Assembly: GCA_003245395.1 (NCBI GenBank)
Contig: QKDF01000024.1
Span: 1-10,158 of the forward strand
Source: Clostridia bacterium
GTDB lineage: Bacteria; Bacillota; Clostridia; Oscillospirales; Oscillospiraceae
Length of the DNA stretch: 10,158 nt
Direction: 5' to 3'
Shown here: in pieces, positions 1 through 6,781 of the stretch
Numbering within the stretch: position 1 is the stretch's first letter
Layout: each line of letters starts with the position of its first letter
Made by a program: the position numbers and the translations under genes
The notes under the pieces: model-generated
Told to the model about the DNA's origin: nothing
Databases searched by the model: none
What the model saw: the letters and a program-made list of their open reading frames with translations, nothing else

Positions 1-87
1 AAAAACTGCCGGATTTTGTTCATGAAAATGACGGCAAACCTGGCAGCTTTGTGGTTAGAAATGACGGAAATTATGAAATGCCAAAAT

Positions 88-113
88 TTTTTTGCAAGAA
101 TACTTGCAAAAAA
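88..113. promoter_or_regulatory. Palindromic putative operator overlapping the -35 box
   Basis: A perfect inverted repeat with 11-bp arms (TTTTTTGCAAG at 88-98 and CTTGCAAAAAA at 103-113) flanks a 4-nt centre, AATA. Its right arm covers the -35 element of the promoter read at 104-132, the classic position for a repressor site. The core TTGCAAG-N4-CTTGCAA has the spacing of a Rex-type site (TTGTTAA-N4-TTAACAA) but matches it at only four of seven positions per arm, so the regulator is not identified. The arms are AT-rich and no gene lies to the left in view, so a terminator is less likely than an operator. Confidence 0.5.
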
Positions 114-132
114 GATACGACAGGGATATGAT
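104..132 (+). promoter_or_regulatory. Sigma-70-like promoter of the hydroxyacid dehydrogenase gene
   Basis: A -35 element TTGCAA (104-109) is separated by 17 bp from a -10 element TATGAT (127-132, five of six consensus positions). Transcription would start near 139 and give a leader of about 80 nt before the ATG at 221. The optimal spacing and strong -10 make this the best promoter in the upstream region. No other + strand gene between it and 221 is convincing. Confidence 0.55.
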
Positions 133-220
133 GCAAACGTAAAGACCATACTTTGCAGATTAACGCGTACCGGAACCGGAGCGGCATCTTTCCAATTATA
201 GAAATGCGGAGGAGAAAAAG

Positions 221-1189
221 ATGAAATACAAGGTATATTATACCAACCACCTCAGCGATGTGGCGACTCAGATATTCAACAGCAACGATGTGGAAGTCAA
301 GGAGGCCAGTGCTCTTGATGAGCAGGTGTACATCAAGGAACTACAGGAATACCAGCCGGACATCATTATGTGCCGCACCGAGCCGGTAACGGCAGCCATG
401 ATGGATGCCTGCACAAACCTGAAAGGCGTAGGCAAGCAGGGGGCCGGCTTGGACAACATTGATATTGAGCATGCCACACAGAAGAAGATTCAGGTGGTTT
501 TTGCACCTGCCGGCAACGCTAACGCCGTAGCCGAGCATGCTGTGATGCTGCTGCTGATGGCGGCACGACGCTTCAATTATGTGGATCGCCAGTTCCGCAA
601 GGGAAATTTCTATGTCCGCATGGGACTGGAGAATACGGTGGAAGTTCAGGGCAAGACTCTGGGATTGATCGGCTGCGGCCGTATTGCCAAAATCTTTGCA
701 TCCAAGGTGATTCATGGCCTTGGCATGCGCGTGATCAGCTACGACCCCTATGTGACTGAGGAGCAGCTGGGCGGTCTGCCCATTGAGCTGAAGAGCAGTA
801 TTGATGAAATTTGGAAGAATGCCGATTTTGTCAGCATTCATCTGCCGCTTATGCCCGCCACTGAAAAGACCGTGGGTTTGCCTCAGTTCAAGATGATGAA
901 GCCCCGCGCCATTTTCCTCAACGTGGCTCGCGGCGGACTGATCCGGGAAGAAGAAATGGTGGAAGCGCTCAAGACCGGCGTATTGTTCGGTGCCGCGCTG
1001 GATGTTTACGATCCTGAACCTCTGTCCGAAAACAGTCGCCAGATGATGGATATGGACAACGTGATTCTCACACCGCACACCGCTGCCTCCACAGAGGAGT
1101 CCATCATCAACTGCTGCACTTCCTGCGCCAATGATTTGGTGAATGTGTGCTATGGCAGACCCCTTGCAAATCCGGTCAATAAGATTTGA
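221..1189 (+). CDS. NAD-dependent D-2-hydroxyacid dehydrogenase, probable 2-oxoglutarate reductase
   Basis: This 322-residue protein belongs to the D-isomer-specific 2-hydroxyacid dehydrogenase family. An N-terminal substrate domain (about 1-100) is followed by a Rossmann domain with the dinucleotide loop G151-C-G153-R-I-A156, where the usual third Gly is Ala. D175 (SYDPY) sits at the end of the second strand, which favours NAD over NADP. The catalytic triad is visible: R237 in NVARGG, E266 in DVYDPEP and H286 in LTPHTAAS. The start is set by GGAGGAG at 208-214. The protein lacks a C-terminal ACT domain and ends NPVNKI, like short SerA-type enzymes. Its place before hgdCAB suggests the NADH-dependent reduction of 2-oxoglutarate to (R)-2-hydroxyglutarate (the HgdH step). 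It does not resemble the HgdH of A. fermentans as I recall it, so the substrate is an inference; 3-phosphoglycerate or another 2-oxoacid is possible. Confidence 0.9.
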   Translation: MKYKVYYTNHLSDVATQIFNSNDVEVKEASALDEQVYIKELQEYQPDIIMCRTEPVTAAMMDACTNLKGVGKQGAGLDNIDIEHATQKKIQVVFAPAGNANAVAEHAVMLLLMAARRFNYVDRQFRKGNFYVRMGLENTVEVQGKTLGLIGCGRIAKIFASKVIHGLGMRVISYDPYVTEEQLGGLPIELKSSIDEIWKNADFVSIHLPLMPATEKTVGLPQFKMMKPRAIFLNVARGGLIREEEMVEALKTGVLFGAALDVYDPEPLSENSRQMMDMDNVILTPHTAASTEESIINCCTSCANDLVNVCYGRPLANPVNKI

Positions 1190-1248
1190 GGAAACTCTGA
1201 ACAATAACCGCATCCCCTGAAATTCTGAAAGATCGGCCGAAGGCTGAC

Positions 1249-1304
1249 CTTGGGGGCGGCGGTCCAACCGGGGCGGACCGCACAGGCGGCCCACCCTGGT
1301 TTTT
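1249..1304 (+). terminator. Probable rho-independent terminator after the dehydrogenase gene
   Basis: A GC-rich hairpin has a perfect 7-bp core (GCGGTCC at 1259-1265, GGACCGC at 1275-1281). Outside the core a bulged extension pairs the G run at 1252-1256 with C-rich sequence up to about 1296. The run TTTTT at 1300-1304 follows directly. It lies 60-110 nt past the stop codon of the dehydrogenase gene and before a new promoter, so it probably separates that gene from hgdC. The outer stem is imperfect, which limits confidence. Confidence 0.55.
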
Positions 1305-1371
1305 ATTGTCTCAACTGCCTAAAATTTGCCTTTTATGGGTAAAAAAATGTGGAAATGCAATAAAAGCAAGA

Positions 1372-1391
1372 TGCGCTAAGTTTTTAGCGCA
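1372..1391. promoter_or_regulatory. Palindromic putative operator upstream of the hgdC promoter
   Basis: A perfect inverted repeat with 8-bp arms (TGCGCTAA at 1372-1379, TTAGCGCA at 1384-1391) surrounds GTTT. It ends 9 bp upstream of the proposed -35 box at 1401. The arm-gap-arm geometry is the same as that of the palindrome at 91-110, although the arm sequence differs. The inner TAA-N4-TTA agrees with a Rex-type site but the outer positions do not. No T run follows, so it is unlikely to be a + strand terminator. Confidence 0.4.
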
Positions 1392-1400
1392 CCGCATTAT

Positions 1401-1428
1401 TTTACAAATGCCGCAAGTGTGTTATCCT
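1401..1428 (+). promoter_or_regulatory. Candidate promoter for the hgdCAB-gcdADCB unit
   Basis: TTTACA (1401-1406, five of six -35 positions) is followed after 16 bp by TATCCT (1423-1428, four of six -10 positions). The transcript would begin near 1435 and carry a leader of about 135 nt before hgdC. The -10 is only moderate, as expected if an activator helps. This is the most plausible promoter in the 380-bp gap between the dehydrogenase gene and hgdC. Confidence 0.4.
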
Positions 1429-1452
1429 AACGCTGAAGTGATATGGAAATGC

Positions 1453-1561
1453 GCGGGAACTCAAAGACTTACGGGCTTGAGGCGCCTGCGGAGAGCTATC
1501 AGTTCCGCTGCTTGTACGTTGCGTAGCTGCAGACTCCCGCCCCCCGCGGAACAACAAGGAG
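1453..1561 (+). promoter_or_regulatory. Structured hgdC leader with competing helices
   Basis: The segment GTTCCGC (1502-1508) can pair in two exclusive ways. It can pair upstream with GCGGGAACT (1453-1461, using AGTTCCGC 1501-1508 and one bulged G), or downstream, perfectly, with GCGGAAC (1546-1552), three nucleotides before the Shine-Dalgarno AAGGAG (1556-1561). If the downstream helix forms, the freed GCGGGA (1453-1458) can pair with TCCCGC (1535-1540). A further small hairpin (TACG 1515-1518 with CGTA 1522-1525, extended by CTGC 1508-1511 with GCAG 1529-1532) lies between them. I do not recognise a known riboswitch or T-box consensus. A leader that controls translation or protects the mRNA is an inference. 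Confidence 0.35.
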
Positions 1562-1570
1562 ATTCAGGAT

Positions 1571-2356
1571 ATGAAGACCATTTATACGATGGGCATTGAT
1601 GTGGGCTCCACGGCGTCAAAGTGCATCATTTTGAAAGACGGCAAAGAAATTGTGGCCAAATCCCTGGTAGACGTTGGAGCCGGCACCAGCGGCCCGGCAC
1701 GGGCGATCAGCGAGGTGCTGGAGGCGGCCGGAATGAAAAAGGAAGATATGGACTATATCCTGGCTACCGGTTACGGGCGCAATTCGCTGGAAGGCGTTGC
1801 CGACCACCAGATGAGTGAGCTCAGCTGTCATGCCCGCGGCGCGTATTTCCTGTTTCCCAATGTCCACACCGTCATCGATATCGGTGGGCAGGATGTGAAG
1901 GTTGTGCAGATTGAAAACGGCGTGATGGTGAATTTCGCCATGAACGATAAGTGCGCCGCAGGGACCGGACGCTTTCTGGACGTGATGGCCCGCGTTCTGG
2001 AGGTAAAAGTGGAGGATCTTGCCAAACTGGGCGCTGAATCCACGAAAAACGTGCCCATCAGCTCCACCTGCACCGTATTTGCCGAGAGCGAAGTGATCAG
2101 CCAGCTGTCCCAAGGATCCGACAAGCGGGATATTATCAATGGCATTCATCATTCGGTGGCCAGCCGCGTGGTAGGTCTGGCCAACCGGCTGGGAGTGCGG
2201 GACGACGTGGTGATGACCGGAGGTGTCGCCCAAAATGGAGGTGTGGTGTCCGCGCTGCAGGAGGCGCTGGGTCACACAATCCACACCTCGCCGCTGACCC
2301 AGTATAACGGCGCGCTGGGCGCCGCATTATACGCTTATCAGCGGGCCAGCCGATAA
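1571..2356 (+). CDS. hgdC: (R)-2-hydroxyglutaryl-CoA dehydratase activator (component A, archerase)
   Basis: HgdC is an extremely oxygen-sensitive homodimeric iron-sulfur ATPase. It uses ATP hydrolysis to drive a low-potential electron from ferredoxin or flavodoxin into the HgdAB dehydratase. The 261-residue length matches the family (A. fermentans HgdC has 260). ASKHA-fold nucleotide loops are seen at residues 8-15 (GIDVGSTA), 103-109 (DIGGQDV) and 217-224 (GGVAQNGG). C128 (NDKCAAGTG) and C167 ([12 protein letters not shown]) correspond with a one-residue shift to the two cysteines (127 and 166) that hold the single [4Fe-4S] cluster between the subunits. AAGGAG at 1556-1561 fixes the start. 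It is the first gene of the dehydratase and decarboxylase unit. Close paralogues activate lactoyl-CoA and phenyllactyl-CoA dehydratases, but the HgdAB neighbours make the 2-hydroxyglutaryl-CoA assignment firm. Confidence 0.95.
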   Translation: MKTIYTMGIDVGSTASKCIILKDGKEIVAKSLVDVGAGTSGPARAISEVLEAAGMKKEDMDYILATGYGRNSLEGVADHQMSELSCHARGAYFLFPNVHTVIDIGGQDVKVVQIENGVMVNFAMNDKCAAGTGRFLDVMARVLEVKVEDLAKLGAESTKNVPISSTCTVFAESEVISQLSQGSDKRDIINGIHHSVASRVVGLANRLGVRDDVVMTGGVAQNGGVVSALQEALGHTIHTSPLTQYNGALGAALYAYQRASR

Positions 2357-2396
2357 ATTGCAAGTGATCCCTTCCGTTCGGATGGGGAACCACATC

Positions 2397-2421
2397 CCTG
2401 CTCTGCAAGTCGCAGAGCGGG
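2397..2421 (+). promoter_or_regulatory. Intercistronic hairpin between hgdC and hgdA
   Basis: CCTGCTCTGC (2397-2406) pairs with GCAGAGCGGG (2412-2421) over 10 bp, including one G-T, around a 5-nt loop AAGTC. A weaker stem (CCC-T-TCC at 2369-2375 with GGA-T-GGG at 2380-2386) lies just upstream. No T run follows, so full termination is unlikely. The position suits an mRNA-stabilising or processing hairpin that keeps the hgdA-gcdB message more abundant than hgdC, which is needed only in small amounts; this role is inferred. Confidence 0.45.
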
Positions 2422-2447
2422 AGAAGATATTTGTAAGCTTTTAGAAT

Positions 2448-2452
2448 GGAGG
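2448..2452 (+). promoter_or_regulatory. Ribosome binding site that decides the hgdA start
   Basis: GGAGG lies 8 nt before the ATG at 2461. An in-frame ATG at 2446 overlaps this motif and has no good site of its own, so 2461 is taken as the true start. Confidence 0.75.
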
Positions 2453-2460
2453 ATCTATAT

Positions 2461-3744
2461 ATGGCCGAAACTGAAAAAACAACTGTGGCCGCCACAGAGG
2501 CGGCTCCCGTGAAGAAGGCCCCCAAGCCCGCAAGCCCCGGTACGCAGGCGCTGCGCAAAGTGGTGTCCGATGTGTATGCTGCTGCGTGGACTGCGAAAGA
2601 AAAGGGGGAGCCGGTGGGCTGGTCGTCTTCCAAGTTCCCCTGCGAGATTGCCGAGGCTTTGGGTCTGGCTGTGGTATATCCAGAAAACCAGGCGGCAGGC
2701 ATCGCCGCTCAGCATGACGGAGAGCGGATGTGCCAGGCTGCCGAAGAATTGGGCTTTGATAACGATATCTGCGGCTACGCCCGGATTTCTTTGGCCTATG
2801 CTTCCGGTGTGGAGACCACCAATGAGTCCCGCCGGGTTCCCATGCCGGACTTCGTGCTGTGCTGCAACAACATCTGCAACTGCATGACCAAGTGGTATGA
2901 GAACATCGCCCGGATGCACAACATCCCCCTGATCATGATCGACGTGCCCTATAACAACGAGGTGACTGTCAGCGATTCTCAGGTGGCCTATATGCGTGCC
3001 CAGTTTGATGACGCCATCCATCAGATGGAGAAGATCGCCGGCCGCAAGTTCGACGAAAAGAAGTTCGAGCAGGCCTGCGCCAACGCCAACCGCACCGCGA
3101 AGGCGTGGCTGAAAGTCTGCGATTATCTGCAGTATAAGCCCGCTCCCATGAGCGGCTTCGACCTGTTCAACCACATGGCCGACGTGGTGACCGCCCGCGG
3201 CAAGACCGCGACGGCCGAGGCGTTTGAGCTGCTGGCAACCGAGCTGGAGGAGCACGTGAAAAACGGCACCACCACCGCTCCGTTCCCCGAGCAGTACCGC
3301 GTCATGTTCGAGGGCATCCCCTGCTGGCCCGACCTCAGGGCTCTGTTCAAGCCCCTCAAAGCCAACGGCGTGAACGTCACCGCCGTGGTATACGCCCCCG
3401 CTTTCGGGTTTGTCTATGACGACATGGACTCCATGGCCCGCGCTTATTGCAAGGCGCCCAACTCCGTCTGCATTGAGCAGGGTGTTGAATGGCGTGAAGG
3501 GATCTGCCGCGACAATAAGGTGGACGGCGTTCTGGTGCATTACAACCGTTCCTGCAAGCCCTGGTCCGGCTATATGGCCGAGATGCAGCGCCGCTTCACC
3601 AAGGATCTGGGCGTGCCCTGTGCCGGCTTTGACGGCGACCAGGCCGATCCCCGGAACTTCAACCAGGCACAGTATGAGACCCGTGTACAGGGCCTGGTGG
3701 AAGCCATGGAAGAGACTAAAAAGCTGAAGGAGGCGCGGGCATGA
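2461..3744 (+). CDS. hgdA: (R)-2-hydroxyglutaryl-CoA dehydratase, alpha subunit (component D)
   Basis: HgdA and HgdB form the cytoplasmic iron-sulfur dehydratase that converts (R)-2-hydroxyglutaryl-CoA to (E)-glutaconyl-CoA through a ketyl radical once HgdC has supplied an electron. The 427-residue product shows the subunit's signatures: GWSSSKFPCE (53-62), ENQAAGIAA (75-83), NDICGYARISLAYA (101-114), FVLCCNNICNCMTKWYENIA (131-150) and HYNRSCKPWSGYM (360-372). C104, one or more of C134/C135/C139/C141, and C365 are the likely [4Fe-4S] ligands by analogy with the family. The first 25 residues are rich in Ala, Pro, Lys and Thr and look like a flexible tail. A. fermentans HgdA is longer (477 residues); the difference seems to lie in an insert absent here around residues 117-127, recalled from memory. 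The stop overlaps the hgdB start by 4 nt (ATGA), so the subunits are translationally coupled. Confidence 0.95.
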   Translation: MAETEKTTVAATEAAPVKKAPKPASPGTQALRKVVSDVYAAAWTAKEKGEPVGWSSSKFPCEIAEALGLAVVYPENQAAGIAAQHDGERMCQAAEELGFDNDICGYARISLAYASGVETTNESRRVPMPDFVLCCNNICNCMTKWYENIARMHNIPLIMIDVPYNNEVTVSDSQVAYMRAQFDDAIHQMEKIAGRKFDEKKFEQACANANRTAKAWLKVCDYLQYKPAPMSGFDLFNHMADVVTARGKTATAEAFELLATELEEHVKNGTTTAPFPEQYRVMFEGIPCWPDLRALFKPLKANGVNVTAVVYAPAFGFVYDDMDSMARAYCKAPNSVCIEQGVEWREGICRDNKVDGVLVHYNRSCKPWSGYMAEMQRRFTKDLGVPCAGFDGDQADPRNFNQAQYETRVQGLVEAMEETKKLKEARA

Positions 3745-4883
3745 GCATCGAAGCGTTGGTAAAGGAGTTTGCCGAGGTTGCGGCAAACCCGAAGGCCCAG
3801 TTGAAGAAGTATAAGGATCAGGGCAAGAAGTGCATCGGCGTCATGCCTTACTTTGCGCCCGAAGAGCTGGTGGCGGCCGCCGGTATGGTACCCTTCGGTA
3901 TGTGGGGCAGCAACGACAAGACCATCAGCCAGGCCAAGGAGTATTGTGCGACGTTTTACTGCACCATTGCTCAGCTGGATCTGGAGATGCTGCTTGACGG
4001 GACGCTGGATCTGCTGGACGGCGTGATCACCCCCACCATCTGCGATACGCTGCGCCCCATGTCCCAGAATATCCGCGTGGCCATGAGCGAGAAGCTGCCC
4101 TGTATCTTCCTGGCTCATCCCCAGAACCGCAAGCCGGCGTTCGGCCTGAAGTTCACGGTGGATCAGTATACACACATCCGTAAGGAACTGGAGAAAATTT
4201 CCGGCGCTCCCGTTACCGACGAGGCAATTTCCGAGGCGATCAAAGTCTACAACAAGAGCCGCGCCGCTCGCCGGGAGTTTGTCAAGCTGGCAAACGCCCA
4301 CTGTGATGTCATCACCCCGATCAAGCGCAGCGCTGTCCTGAAGGCTGCCTGGTTCATGCCCAAGACCGAGTACACCGAGCTGCTGACCGCCCTGAATGCG
4401 GAGCTGTCCGCCCTGCCCGTGTGCGATTGGAAGGGCGCCAAAGTGGTCACCTCCGGCATCATCTGCGACAATCCCAAGCTGCTGCAGATCTTTGAGGACT
4501 ACAACATCGCCATTGCCGCCGACGACGTGGCCCATGAAAGCCGCGCTTTCCGTGTGGATGCACCCGAGTCCGGCGATCCCATGATGGCGCTGGCCCAGCA
4601 GTTTGCGGAGCAGGACTTTGACGTTCTGCTGTATGATGAGCAGTCCAGCTCCAACCGCCGCGGCGAGTTCGTGGCCAATCTGGTCAAGGAGAGCGGCGCG
4701 AAGGGCCTGGTGCTGTTTATGCAGCAGTTCTGTGACCCTGAGGAAATGGAATATCCCTCTTTGAAAAAGGCATTGGATGATGCGGGTATCCCCCACATCC
4801 GTCTGGGCGTGGATCAGCAGATGCGTGACTTTGGTCAGGCCCGCACTGCGATTCAGGCATTTGCCGATGTGATCTCGCTGTAA
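3741..4883 (+). CDS. hgdB: (R)-2-hydroxyglutaryl-CoA dehydratase, beta subunit (component D)
   Basis: This is the second subunit of the dehydratase; in the family it holds its own [4Fe-4S] cluster and contributes to the interface with HgdA. Its 380 residues fit the usual length (about 379 in A. fermentans). Family signatures include GVMPYFAPEELVAAAGMVPFGMWG (near 33-56), EYCATFYC (67-74), TPTICDTLR (97-105) and the C-terminal FMQQFCDPEEMEYP (326-339). C69 or C74, C101 and C331 are the probable cluster ligands. AAGGAGG at 3727-3733, inside the end of hgdA, lies 7 nt before the ATG. That site and the ATGA overlap should give equal amounts of the two subunits. No terminator is seen in the 74 nt to gcdA, so the two enzymes are probably cotranscribed. 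Confidence 0.95.
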   Translation: MSIEALVKEFAEVAANPKAQLKKYKDQGKKCIGVMPYFAPEELVAAAGMVPFGMWGSNDKTISQAKEYCATFYCTIAQLDLEMLLDGTLDLLDGVITPTICDTLRPMSQNIRVAMSEKLPCIFLAHPQNRKPAFGLKFTVDQYTHIRKELEKISGAPVTDEAISEAIKVYNKSRAARREFVKLANAHCDVITPIKRSAVLKAAWFMPKTEYTELLTALNAELSALPVCDWKGAKVVTSGIICDNPKLLQIFEDYNIAIAADDVAHESRAFRVDAPESGDPMMALAQQFAEQDFDVLLYDEQSSSNRRGEFVANLVKESGAKGLVLFMQQFCDPEEMEYPSLKKALDDAGIPHIRLGVDQQMRDFGQARTAIQAFADVISL

Positions 4884-4957
4884 ATCCGCTCCCTGGCAGA
4901 ACGCGGGCAGGCCGTCCCGGACAATCACGGCTGAAATACAAAATAAGGTGGTAAACT

Positions 4958-6727
4958 ATGAGCGCATTTGGCTACTCTATGCCCTCCTATTTCCAGAACA
5001 TGCCGAAGCTGGGAACACCCCTGAACGCAGTGAATGAGGAGAACGCAAAGTCTCTCAAAGACGTGGAAGCCGCGATTGATGAGCAGGTGGAAGCGACTTT
5101 GAGCGCCGGCCGCAGTGATGAGTCTCTGAACGCCGCTGGTCAAATGACTGCCCGGCAGCGTATCAACATGCTGGTGGACGAGGGAACCTGGTGCCCTCTC
5201 AACAGCCTGTATAACCCCGGCCACAATAAAAACGGCAGCACCGGTGTCATTACGGGCCTCGGCAAGATCCACGACAAGTGGGCTGTCATTATTGCTTCCG
5301 ACAATAAAAAGCTGGCCGGCGCATGGGTTGCCGGACAGGCACTTAAGCTGACCCGCGCCACTGATATGGCCAAGATGCTCCGGATTCCCCTGGTGTATGT
5401 CCTCAACTGCAGCGGCGTGAAGCTGGATGAGCAGGAGAAGGTCTATGCCGGACGTCTCTCCGGCGGCACCCCCTTCTATCGCCATGCCGAGCTGGAGCAG
5501 CTGGGTATTCCCGTCCTGGTGGGCATTTACGGAACGAACCCCGCCGGCGGCGGCTACCACTCCATCAGCCCCACCGTCCTGATTGCCCATGAGAAGGCCA
5601 ACATGGCCGTGGGCGGCGCCGGCATTGTCGGCGGCATGAATCCCAAGGGCTATATAGATGAGGAGGCCGCAGAGGCTCTCATCGATGCCACAGTGAAGGC
5701 CGGCAAGATCGATCCCCCTGGCGCCGTGCATGTTCACTATGGTGAAACGGGCTTCTTCCGCGAGGTGTATACGGAGGAAGAAGGAGTTCTGAGCGCTATC
5801 AAGAAATATATGGATGCCATCCCCGCCTACAATGAGAACTTTTACCGTGTGGCCGATCCCATGGAGCCGGCCCAAGACGCCGAGGCGCTTTATACCCGTG
5901 TGCCCTTCAATCAGCGCCGCGCCTACGACGTGAAGGAAGTGCTGGCCTGCCTGTTTGACAACAGCGAGTTCATGGAATACAAAAAGGGCTATGGTCCCGA
6001 AATCGTCTGCGGTCTGGCACGCGTCAACGGTCTGCTGACCGGCGTGGTGACCAACTATCAGGGCCTGCTGCCCAACTATCCCGAGTACCGCGGCGCCGGT
6101 GCCGTTGGCGTGGGCGGCAAGCTGTATCGCCAGGGCCTGATCAAGATGAATGAGTTTATTACCATGTGCGGCCGTGACCGTCTGCCCATCGTGTGGATTC
6201 AGGACACCACCGGCATCGATGTGGGCGATCCCGCAGAGAAGGCCGAACTGCTGGGCCTGGGCCAGTCGCTGATCTATTCCATCCAGAACGCCGGTGTACC
6301 CCAGATGGAGATCACCCTGCGCAAGGGAACCGCCGCGGCCCACTATGTCATGGGTGGACCCCAGGGTAACGAGAGCAACGTGTTCAGCATTGGCACCGCT
6401 GCCACCGAGATTTACGTGATGCACGGTGAGACTGCCGCGGCTGCCATGTATTCCCGCCGCCTGGTGAAGGATAAGAAGGAAGGTAAGGATCTGGCTCCCA
6501 CCATCGAGAAGATGAACGAGCTGATTCAGGACTACTCCGACAAGTCCCGTCCCTCCTATTGCGCCAAGATTGGCCTGGTGGACGAGATTGTCAGAATGAA
6601 GCAGCTGCGCAATTATATCTGCGCGTTCGTCGGCGCTTCCTATCAGAATCCCAAGTCCATCTGCCCGTTCCATCACATGATGACTCCGCGGATCATTCGT
6701 GACTGGGACAATTTGATGAAGAAATAA
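4958..6727 (+). CDS. gcdA: Glutaconyl-CoA decarboxylase alpha subunit (carboxyltransferase)
   Basis: GcdA transfers the terminal carboxylate of glutaconyl-CoA to biotin on GcdC and releases crotonyl-CoA. It is a cytoplasmic enzyme docked to the membrane complex. The 589-residue length is near that of A. fermentans GcdA (587). It has two crotonase-like carboxyltransferase halves. The N-terminal half includes SGGTPFYRHAELEQLGIPV (168-186), the Gly-rich GTNPAGGGYHS (192-202) and AVGGAGIVGGMNPKGY (217-232). The C-terminal half includes YRGAGAVGVGGKLYRQG (377-393), IQDTTGIDVGDPAEKAELLG (414-433) and HYVMGGPQG (462-470). The paired Gly-rich loops form the acyl-CoA and carboxyl oxyanion sites in this family. 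AAGGTGG at 4945-4951 lies 6 nt before the ATG. Related decarboxylases act on malonyl- or methylmalonyl-CoA, but the overall match and neighbours point to glutaconyl-CoA. Confidence 0.95.
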   Translation: MSAFGYSMPSYFQNMPKLGTPLNAVNEENAKSLKDVEAAIDEQVEATLSAGRSDESLNAAGQMTARQRINMLVDEGTWCPLNSLYNPGHNKNGSTGVITGLGKIHDKWAVIIASDNKKLAGAWVAGQALKLTRATDMAKMLRIPLVYVLNCSGVKLDEQEKVYAGRLSGGTPFYRHAELEQLGIPVLVGIYGTNPAGGGYHSISPTVLIAHEKANMAVGGAGIVGGMNPKGYIDEEAAEALIDATVKAGKIDPPGAVHVHYGETGFFREVYTEEEGVLSAIKKYMDAIPAYNENFYRVADPMEPAQDAEALYTRVPFNQRRAYDVKEVLACLFDNSEFMEYKKGYGPEIVCGLARVNGLLTGVVTNYQGLLPNYPEYRGAGAVGVGGKLYRQGLIKMNEFITMCGRDRLPIVWIQDTTGIDVGDPAEKAELLGLGQSLIYSIQNAGVPQMEITLRKGTAAAHYVMGGPQGNESNVFSIGTAATEIYVMHGETAAAAMYSRRLVKDKKEGKDLAPTIEKMNELIQDYSDKSRPSYCAKIGLVDEIVRMKQLRNYICAFVGASYQNPKSICPFHHMMTPRIIRDWDNLMKK

Positions 6728-6740
6728 GCCATTTTAAAAG

Positions 6741-6767
6741 AAAGGAGCGCGAAATAACTCTTTCGCG
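6741..6767 (+). promoter_or_regulatory. Extra Shine-Dalgarno and hairpin between gcdA and gcdD
   Basis: A strong AAAGGAG (6741-6747) has no start codon at usable distance. It is followed at once by a 7-bp hairpin (CGCGAAA 6748-6754, loop TAACTC, TTTCGCG 6761-6767). The functional site GAGGTGAG (6771-6778) then precedes the gcdD ATG at 6782. The orphan site could serve as a ribosome standby site or protect the 5' end of a processed message; both are inferences. It may also be a relic of a lost start. Confidence 0.4.
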
Positions 6768-6781
6768 TAAGAGGTGAGTGT

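Noticed and set aside
7..36. An interrupted hairpin (TGCCG and ATTTT pairing with AAAAT and CGGCA) as a terminator of an upstream gene
   Set aside because: The stem has an internal loop and no T run follows on the + strand; no upstream gene is in view.
16..201. A 61-codon + strand frame in the upstream region
   Set aside because: It overlaps the palindrome and promoter, has no ribosome binding site at its start, and its product resembles no family I know.
1435..1570. A known riboswitch or T-box in the hgdC leader
   Set aside because: No T-box motif and no consensus of the cobalamin, SAM, glycine, glutamine, c-di-GMP, THF, ZTP or fluoride classes was recognised.
1306..1599. A 97-codon + strand frame covering the hgdC leader
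   Set aside because: It starts just after the terminator, before the likely promoter, lacks a ribosome binding site and runs into hgdC in another frame. Its Arg/Cys-rich product looks non-coding.
2446..2460. An earlier in-frame ATG for hgdA
   Set aside because: It overlaps the GGAGG motif that is well placed for the ATG at 2461.
2455..4928. Two long - strand frames (2455-3786 and 3570-4928) opposite hgdA and hgdB
   Set aside because: Same antisense effect of biased codon use; the + strand proteins are clearly the real genes.
4925..6676. A 583-codon frame on the - strand opposite gcdA
   Set aside because: It mirrors gcdA, whose codons avoid antisense stops because of GC-rich third positions. 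The product is low-complexity His/Gly/Leu-rich and matches no known family.
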